DNA from: Setophaga petechia
Taxonomy: Eukaryota > Chordata > Aves > Passeriformes > Parulidae
Direction of reading: 5' to 3'
Assembly (NCBI GenBank): GCA_024362935.1
Contig: JANCRA010000012.1
Location: forward strand, 9,920,001 to 9,984,000
Length of the DNA stretch: 64,000 nt
Shown piece after piece: positions 39,501 to 54,500 of the stretch; positions within the stretch are counted from its first letter, which is position 1; each line of letters starts with the position of its first letter. A program made the translations under genes and the position numbers. The notes beneath the pieces are model-generated. The model saw nothing but the letters and a program-made list of their open reading frames with translations. It was not told the DNA's origin and ran no database searches.

Positions 39501-42500
39501 TATAAATATATATGTGAATATATGTATGGAATACAAAAAAAAGATGGAACTATAATTTAAAATAAGTACACTTTATGCCATTTTCAGGCTGGCGAGGTTC
39601 AGGTGGTACCAAGGATTTTACCCTGCTGGCTCCCAGCCTGTGACCTGGGCCATTGACAACGTGTACATTGGTCCCCAGTGTGAGGAGATGTGCAACGGGC
39701 ATGGCAGCTGCATCAACGGCACCAGGTGCATCTGCGACCCCGGCTACTCGGGGCCCACCTGCAAAATCAGCACCAAGAACGCTGACTTCCTCAAGGATGA
39801 CTTTGAAGGTATCTCACTTGGGAGGGGCCTCTGAATGCTGCCTGTCCATCTCAGGGCAACCCAGGGTTCAAGGGGTTAAACAGCAAAGCATTGCTCACCC
39901 CTGCATGCTTCTGGTTAGAATTTATGCCATGGGGGTATTCCCACAAACCAAGTAGTTCAGATGCCATTTGCAAGTGTGCCTCTTGCCAAGTGCAAGTGTT
40001 TGTGAACGCCTGATGCACTGTTAATGCTGGATTACAAAATCTTCATTGAAACAGAACTTCCTGAAACTCTACATGTAGAAAATAATCTTGGAAGTAAATA
40101 ATGTTTTAATGGTAGATTGACTTTAGCACAGACAGCGCACTTGCAAGTGAGGCAAACAGCAGAGGGCTTTAAGGTCGTGTCATTTCTCACTACAAGGGAA
40201 ATCTGACTCGCCCTACTACAGCAACCACGGTTTCAGAGCAGACCAAATGTCTCAGTAGAGGGAGCCAGTGCTCAGCAGGCACAGCAGACCCCAAGAGAGG
40301 GAAGGCAGGGGGGAGCTCAAAGCTTCACACATGCTGAGCACATGCTGGGCACACACAGCATCCCTGCACACAACTCTGAAACCCCTCTGGGGCTTCCCCC
40401 GCTAGCAAGCATGGCAAGAGGAGCATGTTTTCATAAAGCAGCACCTGTGAACCAAACTCATCCCTTCACAGCTGCTCATTTTCAATTTTTCCAGCCCTTG
40501 CTTGCATGCTACCACTTGGAAAGCAAAGTTTCTTTATAGACCTGAGTACTTTGTTACCTTAAGATAAATGATGAAAGGTGGAAAACTTTGTGACTAACTG
40601 AAAACAAAGATCCCAGGTCTCATACTTCTGGGTTTATTTTGTTTATTTTGTTTTGATTTGTGTCAGCTCTCTAGAACACACGGCATTGGAAACACTGAAT
40701 ATTTCTCAGTCAGCGTGGGATTTTTAATTTATGTCTCTTCCTCTGGAAGTAGCACTCTTGCAGCAGGAGCACTTCAGAGTAAATCATAAATATGTATTCT
40801 CTGTGTATTCAGGTCAGCTGGAGTCAGATAGATTCCTCCTTGTGAGTGGTGGAAAGCCATCAAGGAAATGTGGTATCATGTCTGGAGGAAACAACCTTTT
40901 CTTTAACGAGGAAGGTTTACGTATGCTGATGACTCGAGACCTAGATTTGTCACAAGCCAGGTAACACCTTTCTAAAGTTCTTTCAGGATTTCATTGAGGA
41001 AATGCCGTAGTAAAGAATGATACATATGTGATATTTCTCTAGCAAAAGCAAGCTGACATATTCTGTGGTACTCACACTAGCAAATGCTTCATTTTAACCA
41101 CTGTCACCATGATAAATTAAATTTAAATTTAACTTTAACTGCATTAAACGTTTAAAGGTCTCATTTTTTTTCCTTAGATAAGAATTCCAACTGATGCCAC
41201 GCATTCAGTAGTTCATGAAAGCTTTTGTTTCCTAAATCCATAACATGAGAAATGCTCTGCTTTTCTTACAGTCTGGTGTATTATGAGCCATTGCTGAAAC
41301 AGGAGTATCTGCTGAAAGTATAATTCTTACATTTGTCATCTCATAATTCTTTCATTTCTGAACGTTGTTTTTTTATTTACTGTGCACATTTGTTTCCAAT
41401 AATTCACTGAGAAATTCCCATCAAGCTGTCACCAGCTATTGAAAACCAAATATTTTAGTGTATTTACAGTTTATGGTATATCTTTACAGCCTGAAGAACA
41501 GACATGGGATGAGTGAGACATGCTAAGCAAGCCACATTAAAAAAAAATTACTGTAATATGAATTAAACTCCATCCTAATTGTGAGCATGCTAACAAACAG
41601 GTGTTGTTTTCTATTTGTTCTGTATTTTAGCTGATATTCTTGTATTATTGCTTTGGGGAGACTGCATTTTCTCAGAGACTTTTTTTCTCCGATCTGTTCT
41701 AAACACCCTACTCCTTTCTGATGTTCTGTGGGAAACTTTTTAACAGGCATTCTATCTACTTTTTACCTGTCAGCATTGGTATTGAAGCTTTAAATAATAG
41801 TTTAATTGTAAAGACTGATGATCAGTAGAAAGGCCTAATATCTAACCAATGCAGGTTCTAGATCTAGCACTTAGCTAAACCTCATTGATATGTAATAATA
41901 AGGACGCTTGTAATTTGTAAGATTCCTCACAGCAAACTTTTTTCAGAGCTTGATAAAAACAAACCCCAATACTCAGCACTAATTTGATTCCTAGACGACT
42001 CTGAAATTAGAAAATTGTTTAACAAAAGATACAAAAGGTCTTGTAGGTTGCTCTATAATTTAACTAAACTATGTTTTCCTTATTGCTCATGTTCAAAGAA
42101 CCATAATTTATTTATCTCTTCTCCATGATGGTCTGTAGCTGGATTTGCAAATCTTGACCTCAAGGTGTTATATGGAGATAAATTACTTCTGTTTTAGGAA
42201 AACAAAGCTGAACACTCAATTTCTTGTATATATGATTATGAAAATTAACAGTTATCAATAAATAACTGTGTGTTCTCTTCTGAACAGCAAGGCACACTGC
42301 AGTGGCATTTTTGGGAGCTGCTCTTTTGCAACCTAAAGTAATTGCAGTAGGATTTTCTACATTTGCAGACTGACTTTGTCAACCACCTGCAAAGCACAAC
42401 AGATCTTGCTGTGACACAGATGTGCCAAGTTCTGCACAGGACTTGGGGGCAGGTTTCAATTTATGCCAGGATTGATGAAGACAATTATCTTTTTAAGAGT

Positions 42501-45500
42501 ACTAGACTCAGTAGTCACATTAAAACTTCCCTTTTATTTATGAGGAGATCCCCTGAAGAGCACAGGCAAGCAGTCGTGTCTGTCAGTGCTGCAAGGCACA
42601 CTCAGCACCTGGGCATTGAAATCACGTGGACTCTGCAATCCACTGCCATCACATCTGTGTCTTAAAGAATTTAACACAGGGACAGGGTATCACCATCATG
42701 GTGAAAATGGTAGCTGAAACTGCACCACATGAAATATCAGTAAGGAGAGAATATTTTAGGTATCACAGCTGATCAAATGCCTTTCAATTCTGAATTACTA
42801 GAAGCACATCCACACATTTGAGTGTTACTAGATTTACAGAAAGCACTTTGCTTTTCCATTTCAGAATAGGCAGAACCTTTGCAAAATATCTTTGGGATAA
42901 GAAGAGAGATATTTAAAAGTATTTTTTTATCTGCTAGACATTGTTACCTATATTTGGGTGGGTTATTACTACATTAGTAAAATCTGAGATGTAAGAATAG
43001 CAATGCAAAGGAATCAGATGCCACAGAGACAAGGTCACCTGGGTTTATTTCCTTTGAATTATGTGGCGAATGTTGGAGTAAATCTGAGGAGGCAGAAAGA
43101 CTTGCCAGCACTGAAGCAAATCCATTACATTTGATATGTTGATCCATGAGGGTACCCAGTGCTCCTTTACAGCACAAGCAATATGTTATGTCTGGGACAT
43201 GGAGGTGGATATGATCTATAGCAAAAGCAGCTCTATCTAGTAGCAAGAGAAACTGTGAGTCGCAGTGAGGACTAGAATTAATTGACTTGTAAGTCTGGCA
43301 TTTTATTGGAGCTTTGTCTGCCCAGCATCTCTGCAGCCTCCACTCCCAGCAGAACTACCTGCAGATCAAACCAGAACAAGATGTTTGATATAAAACTTCT
43401 TTTGCGCCATTTTATTTAACCATGAGCCAGGCAGCACTAACGCAATAATAATTAGTACAGATAAAACACTCCAAATCTGTGCAAAAGCTGTGCAAACATG
43501 AATTAATGCTTGTAATATCCCTCTGCAAGTCCAGTAAGTAAATATCATTACAGCATGGTTCCCCCCACTCCAAGAGCACAGTGGAGCTATTTGTGAGCAT
43601 CGGCTGACGGGAGGGATTTCGCAGTTTGATACAAGTCCATTGTGCAGCTTTGGAGAAGCCAATTAACTGGGGGATGAAAGCACTGCTGTCCCTGGGTGGC
43701 TGGGGCTGGCTTCAGGGAAGCCAACACATTTAAACGCTGTAATTTAGACAAATTTCCCAGGCTGACAAAATGGACAAAATGATCCCTGAAAGTGAAATGT
43801 GCTTTGTTCTCCCGTCCAGATTTTCTCTGGTTTATGCCAATGGAAAACTGGGATGCTTATTTTGAATTTAAGCATTTCAGCAAATTCGTAGCAAATTATG
43901 ATCTACTTAGAGCACAGTTGCTTTTCTGCCACTAAAATCTGTACTCATGGGATACAGGGATAAAAATTTCACCCAGGATTATGTTTCTGATACTTGCAAC
44001 ACCATCTGCTGTGCAGACAAAAGCTGAAAACATAAATGACCAGCTTTGTTCAGCCTCTTATGCTGGCAAACTACCACACAGGCAAAATGAATTTTTGTCA
44101 TACCACCTGTCTGTCTAGTTATATTCTAGAAGCTTTGGAAAGGAAATCATAAGATCTCCTAAAGATGGCTCTTACAGCTAGAAAGCACAGGGCTAGGCAG
44201 TAGACAAACTCCAAGGCTCTCTGGTTCACTGTGTAGGATGTTGTTTGAAAACAGATCTTTCTGGTAAGTGGCAAGATTTTTCCTGTTAGATTTGTGCAGT
44301 TCTTCATGAGACTGGGATGTGGCAAGGGGGTGCCTGACCCCAGGAGCCAGCCTGTGCTGCTGCAGTACTCACTCAACGGGGGCCTCACATGGAGCCTTCT
44401 CCAGGAGTTCCTCTTCAGCAACTCCAGCAACGTGGGCCGCTACATCGCCCTGGAGGTTCCCCTGAAGGCTCGCTCCAGCTCCACCCGGCTTCGCTGGTGG
44501 CAGCCGTCCGAGAACGGGCATTTCTACAGCCCCTGGGTCATCGACCAGGTGAGCAATCCCTGTGGGTGCTGCTTCTTTTAACACAGTCTTAGGCTGGATT
44601 CAGTCCTAATATTTCCCTTTTTCTGGCATGTATCGTTTCACTGAGACAAGCAAAAATGCTTAGTAGAAAGATATTTAGAGCACAATTGCTGTTTGATGAA
44701 CTCATGGTTTTAATGCACCATTTCCATGGAGCACTGATTGCCCCATGAATTTCCTAGAATTTTGATTCTAGTGTAGGGCCTCGGGTTGACATTGTGGGAG
44801 GCCTTACCACACAGAATGCAAGTCTGATTTTAAACTTCAAAAACCTTCATTTAAAATGTATCCAAATGTGTAATTGGCTTGGTATAATGCAATAGAAAAA
44901 GCCTATAGAAAAATATCAATCTTGTGAATATTGATATCAATTTTATGAAAATAAAGTTTCATATTTGGGATTTTCTGCTATAAAGATTATTATATTACTT
45001 CGTATGACTTGGTGTAAATCACAAATTATTTATCTCTAAAATTATTATGCTCTAAGTAGTGTCATTGGATTGTCCAAGTTTGCTTTAATATTTATTTGCT
45101 TTAATATTTATTACTTTTTTTAAAATAAGGAAGTTCAGATTCTAAGGAGAAACCTAACCAGCCATTTTAATGTTGTGGTTACAAAATTTTACTTCCCATC
45201 CCTCTGTTTAGAAATTTAAAAATGCTCATTGTTTCAGTATCTTCATTGAGTGTAGTTATATTTGCTCAGAACAATCAGAAACTGAATTCAGAATAACAAA
45301 TGAAAAATAATTCTACCTTGCTTGCTGTTGAAGAGTAAAATTATGATGTTTGATAGTCAGTGACAAAACAGAGGCTATTTCCCAACTTCTATCAGCAGAC
45401 ACAATCTGATAGCAGTGCACCAGATAATAGAAGAGCAGAACAATCACTAGGAAAGTGCAATCACTTTGTTTCTGCTAAAACTTTTTTGTGAGCAGTTTTA

Positions 45501-48500
45501 CTTCACTGAGATTGGAGGTCACCTCCCTGAATTTTAGATTTGTACAGCTGAGCCAATCTCTTTCCTTTACAGGAAGGAGACACTCCCCTTTCTCATGGCC
45601 TAAATGCTCTACTAAGCAATGTCAATTTTGGACCAGCAGAATAAATACACATAGGCTGGTACATCCCTCCGGTTGCTACGTCACTTGTATGTTTGTGAAG
45701 ACTCCTAGACATTTCTCCTTTTCAAAAGCAATTTCTTTCCTAATGTTTCAGATTCTTATAGGAGGAAACATCTCTGGCAATACAGTACTGGAAGATGATT
45801 TCACCACCCTGGACAGCAGGAAGTGGCTGCTCCACCCTGGTGGGACGAAGATGCCGGTGTGCGGCTCCGCGGGGGACGCGCTGGTGTTCATTGAGAAAGC
45901 CAGCACCCGCTACGTCGTCACCACCGACATTGTTGTCAATGAAGACTCTTTCTTGCAAATAGATTTTGCAGCTTCCTGCTCTGTCACAGACTCCTGTTAT
46001 GGTAATGACTTCTAAGTAATCCCTGCCATTCCTCTTCCTCCACTGCAAAGTTCAGTTGTTTCCTGGTTACGTTATTCACCGTAACAAGAGCTGAGAAACA
46101 AAAGAAAGCTGCATGTTTCTGTTAGAGATTGTAACATCAGCTTTTATATTCCAGGTGTCTGAAGCCTAAGATAAACTGAAGTAAATCATTCCATGTGAGC
46201 ATTTAAGTTGCAGTTCAATCAATCTCAGAAAAAGACTAACAGCTGCCTTACTCAAAAAATCCATTTAGTAGATAATGTCCACTGCTTGGTGTGGTGCTGT
46301 AATAATAAGCAGCTGGGTGTTCCAGCATGTGTTTCTTGCTTTGTGGTTCTGCATTTTCAGTGTAGTCTCAGTTCTGATCTCGCTTGTACCCATATATCTA
46401 AGAAATCATTTATACCAACATACATCTGACACTTGCTAAGGCAGCATCAACTGCAAAAATTTATATCACCCATATGAAATAATAAATATGTATAGACCTA
46501 TATGTTTCCATGTACAAATGTGTGCATACATACTATGCACATGAGTATACATCTGTTTATGTGTACATAATGATGCAATTTTTAATTACCTAGCTTCCTT
46601 TTTTCATATGGTGTCTATTGAGTGCACAGACAGCTTTTATATGTGCATATACACATATATACATACAGATAAATGAATAAAAACATGCTCTGTACTCATC
46701 ACATCAAATACACATCACATGGAAATTAAAAATCATGTGAATTTTAAGGCACATGAGAAAATAGGTTTTTCTTAAAAACAAGCTTTTTTAATGCTTGTTT
46801 TGCACATCCTCTTAGAGTAGGGTTTTGAGGTATAAATGTTTTTAATGAGGACAAGAATAATATAATTTACTGGGTTGCTGAATTTTCCTCTACAATTCTG
46901 TATAAAAATGGAAAAAGGTTTTACATGAAGTCCCAGATTTAGCTTCTCTGATTTTGCTAATCTGAAGCTACTTATATGCTTAAAAATTTTTCTTTCTTTT
47001 GGTTTTAAGAATACTGCAGTATCCTGAGATCATCTCTGCTAAGTTTAGATGCATTTTGGTGACTGAACCATATACTGGCAAAGAAACAGATCCTTATTTT
47101 GTTGGGGGGGGGGGGGGGGGGACACGACAGCTTTGTTTGTTTCTTTGTCTACAACCCTTATCATTATCTCAACTTCATATTAAATTAGGCAGGACACTAC
47201 CTAATCATGCTTTTGGTCATGATGAGAAAAGTGTTTCTTTTGGTGAGGGAAATTCAACACTAAAAACTCACTTACCCTTGTTTGTATCTACTTGTCCTTG
47301 CATTTCTATAGCGCTGTCCTCTGTGCTGAAACATCAAATAGGACTGATTGGGTGATTAAGGGTCATTCCCTGTGCATGAGGATAGAAGAAATGGGTCTGT
47401 TAGTAATCAAAAGAAGATCACATATTTATCACCCCTATCACTGCAACCACGCTCCATGTTTTATACAGCCAGAGTACCTGGCAGCTGGAACATTTATCTC
47501 AAGTACCAGCTCTGCACCTATTATTATTTATATTTATGGCTGCTTGAAAGTTTGACTTGAAGTATTTAGTGAGCTTGACTAACCTTTCATTTTCGTAATA
47601 AAAGCGTATAAGCCATAAACATCAAAACAATGAAATTGCTGATTTTCGCTGAGAAATGAATATATTAGTTTAATATGGCTAGACTGTGTTTGAATGGAAA
47701 CAAGCTCACTGACTAACAAACTCAAATTAAAATTGCGCTGAATAATTAAATGAGCTGGTCTGCAGGAAGGGTGGAAGGCTGACTAAGCCATCTTGTGACA
47801 GAGACAAAAGTTTGAATTTGAGTGTTGCTCTGCTTTACACAGCAATCATATCCAGCTGAATCTCACTCTTCAAGCCTGAAAAACAAAGTTTGGTGGTCAT
47901 GGTGCTGCCACATCATTTTCTTGCATGCTGCAGCCACACACATTGTCTTGACTTAATTCTGGCAATTTAATGTCGGCTCTGTCTTTTCATCTGTGGTCCC
48001 TTGAGTTAGGCAGCAGATGTGGAGATGTGCTGCAGACTCCACCTGAGTTATACCTGCTCAGCAACATGTAACACACCCTTCTGCACTGTCATCAAGGGAG
48101 GTAGCTTTGTGTTTCTGACAGAAGGGTTTGAAAAGTTCTGGGTGGTTATTTTGTCAGTTCAGACTTGTGATACTGTCTGGGGCTTGAACTTTATTATAGG
48201 CCTAGGGATACAGGTCTCTAAATTAAGTAACTAACCACCTTTCCACCCTTAGCTATTGAACTGGAATATTCAGTGGACCTTGGGCTGACCTGGCACCCAA
48301 TTTTGAAAGACTGTCTTCCCACTAATGTGGAATGCAACAAGTACCATCTCCAGAGGATTCTCATTTCAGACACTTTCAACAAGTGGACCCGAGTTACTTT
48401 GCCTCTGCCTCCCTATACCAGGTAACTCCCTCTGGTTTTCTGCAGAATAAATCTAAAAGCATAACTAGGAATTTATAATGTCATGATACATTATGGAGTT

Positions 48501-51500
48501 TAAACAATTTTACCATGTCCTTTTTTGTTTGGTCCATGTAAATAGCAACAAATAAGTAAATGAAGCTCTATGCTATAGCAATTGCAAACACAGGTGGCAA
48601 GGGCAGCAGCAGGTTCTCAGCGTTATTTGACTCCACAGCTTTGCTCCTCCTGCTGAACCTTATCTCCTCACATAGACTTAGGCTGAGCTAACTGCTGGCT
48701 CAGAAGTCTCAAAGCACAGGTAGAGCCTTGAAATGGTTGTCATGAAAGATGCCACCAAAGGCACATACCAGTTTGGAAACAGAGACCTTTATATTTTAGC
48801 AGTTATACTGAAAATGCCTATACAGTTGCCACACGTTTTGACATTAGTAATGAAAAAGTCTGTGTTCTGTTACTTACTAATCATTTGGGGCATCTGGACT
48901 CTTCTCTGTCTTGTGTGCAGTTACATCAAGTAATAGCACTTTTTTAGGACTTCTTCCCAGCATTAATTTTCTGTGCTTCCTCTTTCGTGTGGCTTTGCTA
49001 CATATCATCTATAAAAATCCATTACCCTGTCGGTTCTTGTATCAAGACTGTAAATTTCGCTTCAGAGTAGTTTTTCTGGGGTTGAATGGGAAAAATCAGG
49101 GCTGGGTTTGATATTCCAAACCAATTGAATTTGGACCTGAAAGGAAGCTACCACCTGAGATAAACTCAAGTTTATAAATAACTGTGATTTTAAGACTGAA
49201 GAGTTTATTGAGCAGTATATGTCACAAGAAGTCTGATGCCCTACTGAGGCAAAAATTGTACTTCTGTCCAATCCCATAACTGTATTTTTTGGCTCAAGTA
49301 ATACAATGTCCCAAAGTTATTAAGACAGGTGTTCCATGAGAGAGGTTATTACAAGCTTATCTCATAAGCAAGAGAGATGTTGAGCTTTAGGATAAGAACA
49401 GTGGAGCTAATAGGCCTTTTAGTCTAGATGCATTATAATTTTTATGCTGTTTTATTATTTCAAGCTGTGTAATAGCAGGTGTGTGTCTCCAGTGTTTATG
49501 CCTGTATGTTTTAGGCACATGCAGGCTGTGTAGTCAGTAGCTTGGCCTGGTGCTCACCACCCATGTCTGTGCAGCCTCTTTGGGCTCCTGTACTCCAGAG
49601 TGCTACCTCACCTCTGGCCTCAAAATGCAATGGACCCTCACTTTTAACTTGGAGCTGATTTTAAAATGCAAATGCAAATACAAAGCTTCCCACAGGAGCA
49701 TCAGCTCCATGAATTGTTAGTGATGCGCCCAGCCAAAGCACACAGTGTACGATAGAGGTGCTTGTCTTTATTCTGAAAGGACTTCCTCACAATTTTTATG
49801 TTTATTTTTAAAATGCTGCTTGGTGAACAGCTGGTCTGAGCTCAGAGTAGTAGCTTTCTCTTTGGATAAAAAGTTATTTATTCAGCTCATGCAACTTTTT
49901 CATAAAGAAATAATTCATGGGAGAATAATGACCTTATCATATGAGGTCCCTTTTGACACTGAATAGTTTTTTGGGATTTTGTTGGGGTTTTTTGAGATTT
50001 TTTTGTTGTTGTTGTTGGGTTTTTTGGGTGGGGTTTTGTTGGGTTTTTTTTTGTGTGTGTGTGTATGTTTATAATAATTGTGATTTTTCTTTGAGATTAA
50101 AAAGAAAACAGACTACAAAAAGTTCAATGCTGCCATCTAGTGCTGTAGCACAAAACAGGGATTAGCTTGAATTCATAGTTACAGAAATTCATCTGCTCAA
50201 GGCCCTTGACTCACAGTCTACAGCTTCATGAGCTGAATAACTATTTGGTTTCCTCTGACTGTTTTGGATAGATTTTCATCATCTATCTTGGGAGCTGAGA
50301 CACTTAATTCACATATAGGGAGCTAAGCCCATTTTAATCAATAAAATGAATATAATTACTGAGTCGAGCCAGGATCACACTGCAGATAATTTCCTGACAT
50401 TCCCTGCCAAGCCCTGGGTGGAGAGGAGGGAAGAAACTGCAAAGCCAGGGTCATGCTGCAAGCCCTGCATGGGCCTTCTCACCTGTCCCCAGATCCATTC
50501 CGTAGAGCTGCTCTCAACCTGAGAGTGGCTGGGAGAATTCACTGAGAAAAAGCCAGGTAAATTTGTTAACTTGGACTTATTGACTGGCTCGGGATGAAAC
50601 TTGGAGGCTTTGGATTATTCTGGCTTGATCCAGCTCCTAGCTGTCCCTCAGGTTTGGATCTGTGCTGGGGACATGGTTATGGCTGGCCTAAGCTTCCAAC
50701 TGGGAGCACCACCTTCTTCCTACCTCCTCTCCACTGCACCAGCCATGGCCTGCTTGCTCTGCTTTCACCATTGATCCATTTCCTACCTCCCACACTCTCA
50801 GCTTGATACCAAGCACCCATGCTTTGTTCTGTTCTCAAAATCTGGGCACCCTTTTCTTGGCGGGATGTTGTCATTGTCAGAAAGCAGCCCTGGGTCATGC
50901 TGGTATCAAACAAATCTCCCAAGAGCAGGCTAACCTCAAGACTAACATTTCCTTTCAATCAAAATAAAGATTACCTTAGCTAGAAAATACAGAATTATGT
51001 TTTTCTTTCTCTCCCAAGGTCTCAAGCTACTCGTTTCCGCTGGCACCAGCCTGCTCCTTTTGACAAGCAGCAAACGTGGGCAATCGATAACGTCTACATC
51101 GGGGACGGCTGCATAGACATGTGCAGTGGCCATGGGAAGTGCACACAAGACAACTGTGTGTGAGTGCCATCTGTTCCCTGTCCTGCCCAGGGCTGCAGCA
51201 TTTCACTCCCCCTCTGTCATTCTGATGAATTTTCAGGAAAAACTGTGTTACAGTTCTACAAAGGAAGGTGGATTTTGCTGTTAAAACTGAGCAGGGCACT
51301 GGCTCCACTTGGGAATAGAAGTAACAAGCAGAAGGGGAACTGCAGGGGTTGGCCCTGCCAGACCTCTGACTGTCCATGCTCCATGGCCAAAGCAGACAGT
51401 GCTTTCCTCAGTGGCAGTTCATCACCTCTGCCCTTGCCTCTGCTGCATCAGTTCCCCTCCCACCAGGTAGGGAGAGGGAACCCCTTGAATTTGCATAGTC

Positions 51501-54500
51501 CTCTAGGGACACACAGTCCAGGAGCAAGTGGATAGGAAAAAAACCCTTCCTCCACATAAAAGTCACTTTCATGTGAGTAGATGCACAATGAACTATCCTG
51601 TGCTTAGACTAAGGAAGTCCTTTATCCTCCATCTATTGATTTTCCATATTAGTTTTATGGATGCTGCCAACTTTGTCCCTGAGCTTTTTGGAGTGGGTAA
51701 TTCTATGGCACTAATTACAACAATAATTAAACCAAAATAATGGTGGCTGTTTTGTCACTTACATCAGCACCAGTTTGAAAGAGAATCACTTTTTCTTTTA
51801 TATTGTTAAAGTAAATTCAACCAACACTCTCATTTCACATTAAAAAAAGAAAGACACAAGCCCAAGCATACACCATAACATCTCTATTAATACAAATTAG
51901 CATTGGTTCTGATCTTAATTTACTCCATTTGAGATGATTAGATATAAGTGCAGAACAATTAAGGATTGACTCCTTGTTCCCAAGGGATTTCACACCACGT
52001 CCCTGTGCTCTTAACCTGGTGCTGGGTGCAGAGAACCTGGGCTGGAGGTGGGACATATCCCCTGAGCAGGATGTATGCCAGTTCTTCACAAGGCTAGATT
52101 TTGCTTTTTGGCTGGTGTTATCTTGATGGTCTGATGACTCTGCTCCATGGTAGGGTTTGCCAGGAGAGGCAGACTGGCTTGATCCTCAAACTGTTTGCAT
52201 AACAATCCACACAGAGTCCTGCAAATCTAGCAAACAAAAACCCCCAGATTTGCCTGTCTTGGCAACAGAGAAATACCTTCCAGATGGATGTATTGCTTTT
52301 TTCCCAGCCACAAATGGCAGCAGAAATGGGAGAATGGTTGCATAATTGCACTGTGACTGTATTTCTTAGAAATATATTTCACTGCAGAATAGACATATGA
52401 TTGTGTTCTCCTCTATCCTGACAACACTGAGGTACAAAGACACAATATCCCTGGTGAAATCTCATTGTAGCAGAACACAGTTCCAAGCTGTTATCCAGTC
52501 TTTGACCATTATAAGAACGTTTTTTCAGAGAGAAAAAAAAAAAAGGAGAACTATATAAAGATAAGAAAGCATCCATCTACTAAAATTTTACAGAACCTAG
52601 AACTTAAACATTAGCAGGACACTTTTACGCTTGGCATATTCTCTTGGTTTATTTATCCAAGCACAATGTATTTCACTGCTTTTACTATGTTTGGGAATGT
52701 ACCCTGTAATAGAAGCTTGAAAAAAAGCTTCAAAAAAGTCATTTTTGTTTCATATTACAAAACGCCAGATGTTTGAAACCCCCACATACCAGTTGTGCAC
52801 TAGTAAATGATGCCCTTCTGCAGAATGAGATGGTACCTTAATAACATGCAGAGCCTTTGCCAGCTGATTTGTGCATTTCTTTTGCTCTTTGCAGCTGTGA
52901 TGAGCACTGGGGTGGGCTGTACTGCGACGAGCCAGAGACCCCCCTTCCCACACAGCTGAAGGACAACTTCAACCGCTCCCCCTCGAGCCAGAACTGGCTG
53001 ACAGTGAACGGGGGCAAGCTCAGCACCGTCTGCGGGGCCGTGGCCTCGGGGATGGCTCTGCACTTCAGCGGGGTGCGTGTCCAGCACAGGGAACAGCTCG
53101 CTCCATTTCACACTATAAGTGGGACTGATCTTAAAAGTTAAATAGCAAGGCATTAAAAAAATAACAGCACAACATATCAGACATGTAAAATGTTTTCAAA
53201 AATTAAATCCTTTTAATAATCCTTTGGCTGAAGGTCAAAGTCAAACAGGTCCTACAGACTAGGGTCAGCCAGAAACACTCCAGGAAAGCAGACACTGTGT
53301 TCCTTGATATGCTGCAGCCAGGAGATTGAAATATAGTGTGTGTGAGTCCTGTAGAGGGGCCTTTGAAAGTGGAGCTGGTAGGTTAAAGCACAATATAAAT
53401 ATGTAGACTTTTAATTTTCCTCCTAGGTCCCTCCTCATAGCACTTAAAACTTTCAGACCAGAGTTTGGTGTGGCTTCTAATCAGACCACAGAGGTAAATT
53501 AATAACTAGCTATTTGCACTTGTATGACTTGCACATGGTCCATGACAATACTGAGCCACAGAAACACAGAATGGGCTGGGTTGGAAGGGGCCATGGTGGG
53601 TAATCTGGTCCAGTCTTCCTGCCCAAGCAGGGCCACCCTAAAGCATATTGCATTCATGTGTAGCCTCATCCTTCAGATGTCCCACAGGTGGGGAGTAAGC
53701 TCACAGTAAAATTTCCTAGGTTAGCTACATATATAGGTATATAACCCTGACTGCTGCTGAACTATAGTTTGCTAAAAGATAACCTCAGGATTATAAAAAT
53801 GATGAAATACTATTTTAGAAACACATAAAATTTATGCCTGTAGATCTCTTCTGTCAAGTGTATAAGTTTAAACTGACAAAAGTTTTCTAAAACAAACTAA
53901 CAGAAGTATTATGTTTCCACTTCATTTCATTAGGACTAAGTAGATACCCACTAACAGACTAAGCAATGTGAAATATATAAGGTATTGTGAAAAACACACA
54001 TACTAAAATTGATTGCCATTTGATTGTTTGCATAAGTCGAATCATTAGCACATAATCAGTGATTCATTAATTCTTCATGGAAAACTTCATGATTTACAAC
54101 GGAGGTGTGGATTTCTGCAACTTTTGTATTCAGAAGAAAGGTGAATACCTGAATGTTGTAAAACCGAAGGTACAAGTAGCAACATATATAGATGCCCAAC
54201 AGAAATTTTAAGAATGAAACATGACTGACATTATGTCTTCAGGGAAAACATATTTATACATGTTGTTCTGTTGTAGCTTTACATTTGAAATAATTAACAA
54301 AATTTTGTACAATCTTAAAATTTTTGCAGCATGAATCCACATTAATAGTGACTGCGTAGTCTAACACTTTTTATGAACATAAGTTTTGCCAGACAACACC
54401 AGCCAACATATTTTTTCATTGCTTTTAAGGGCTGCAGCCGTATGTTAGTTACAGTGGATTTGAACCTCACCAGCGCAGAATTCATCCAGTTTTATTTCAT

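Noticed and set aside
52800..53153. 117-codon minus-strand open frame over exon 26
   Set aside because: It is an antisense shadow of a coding exon. The plus strand explains the sequence.
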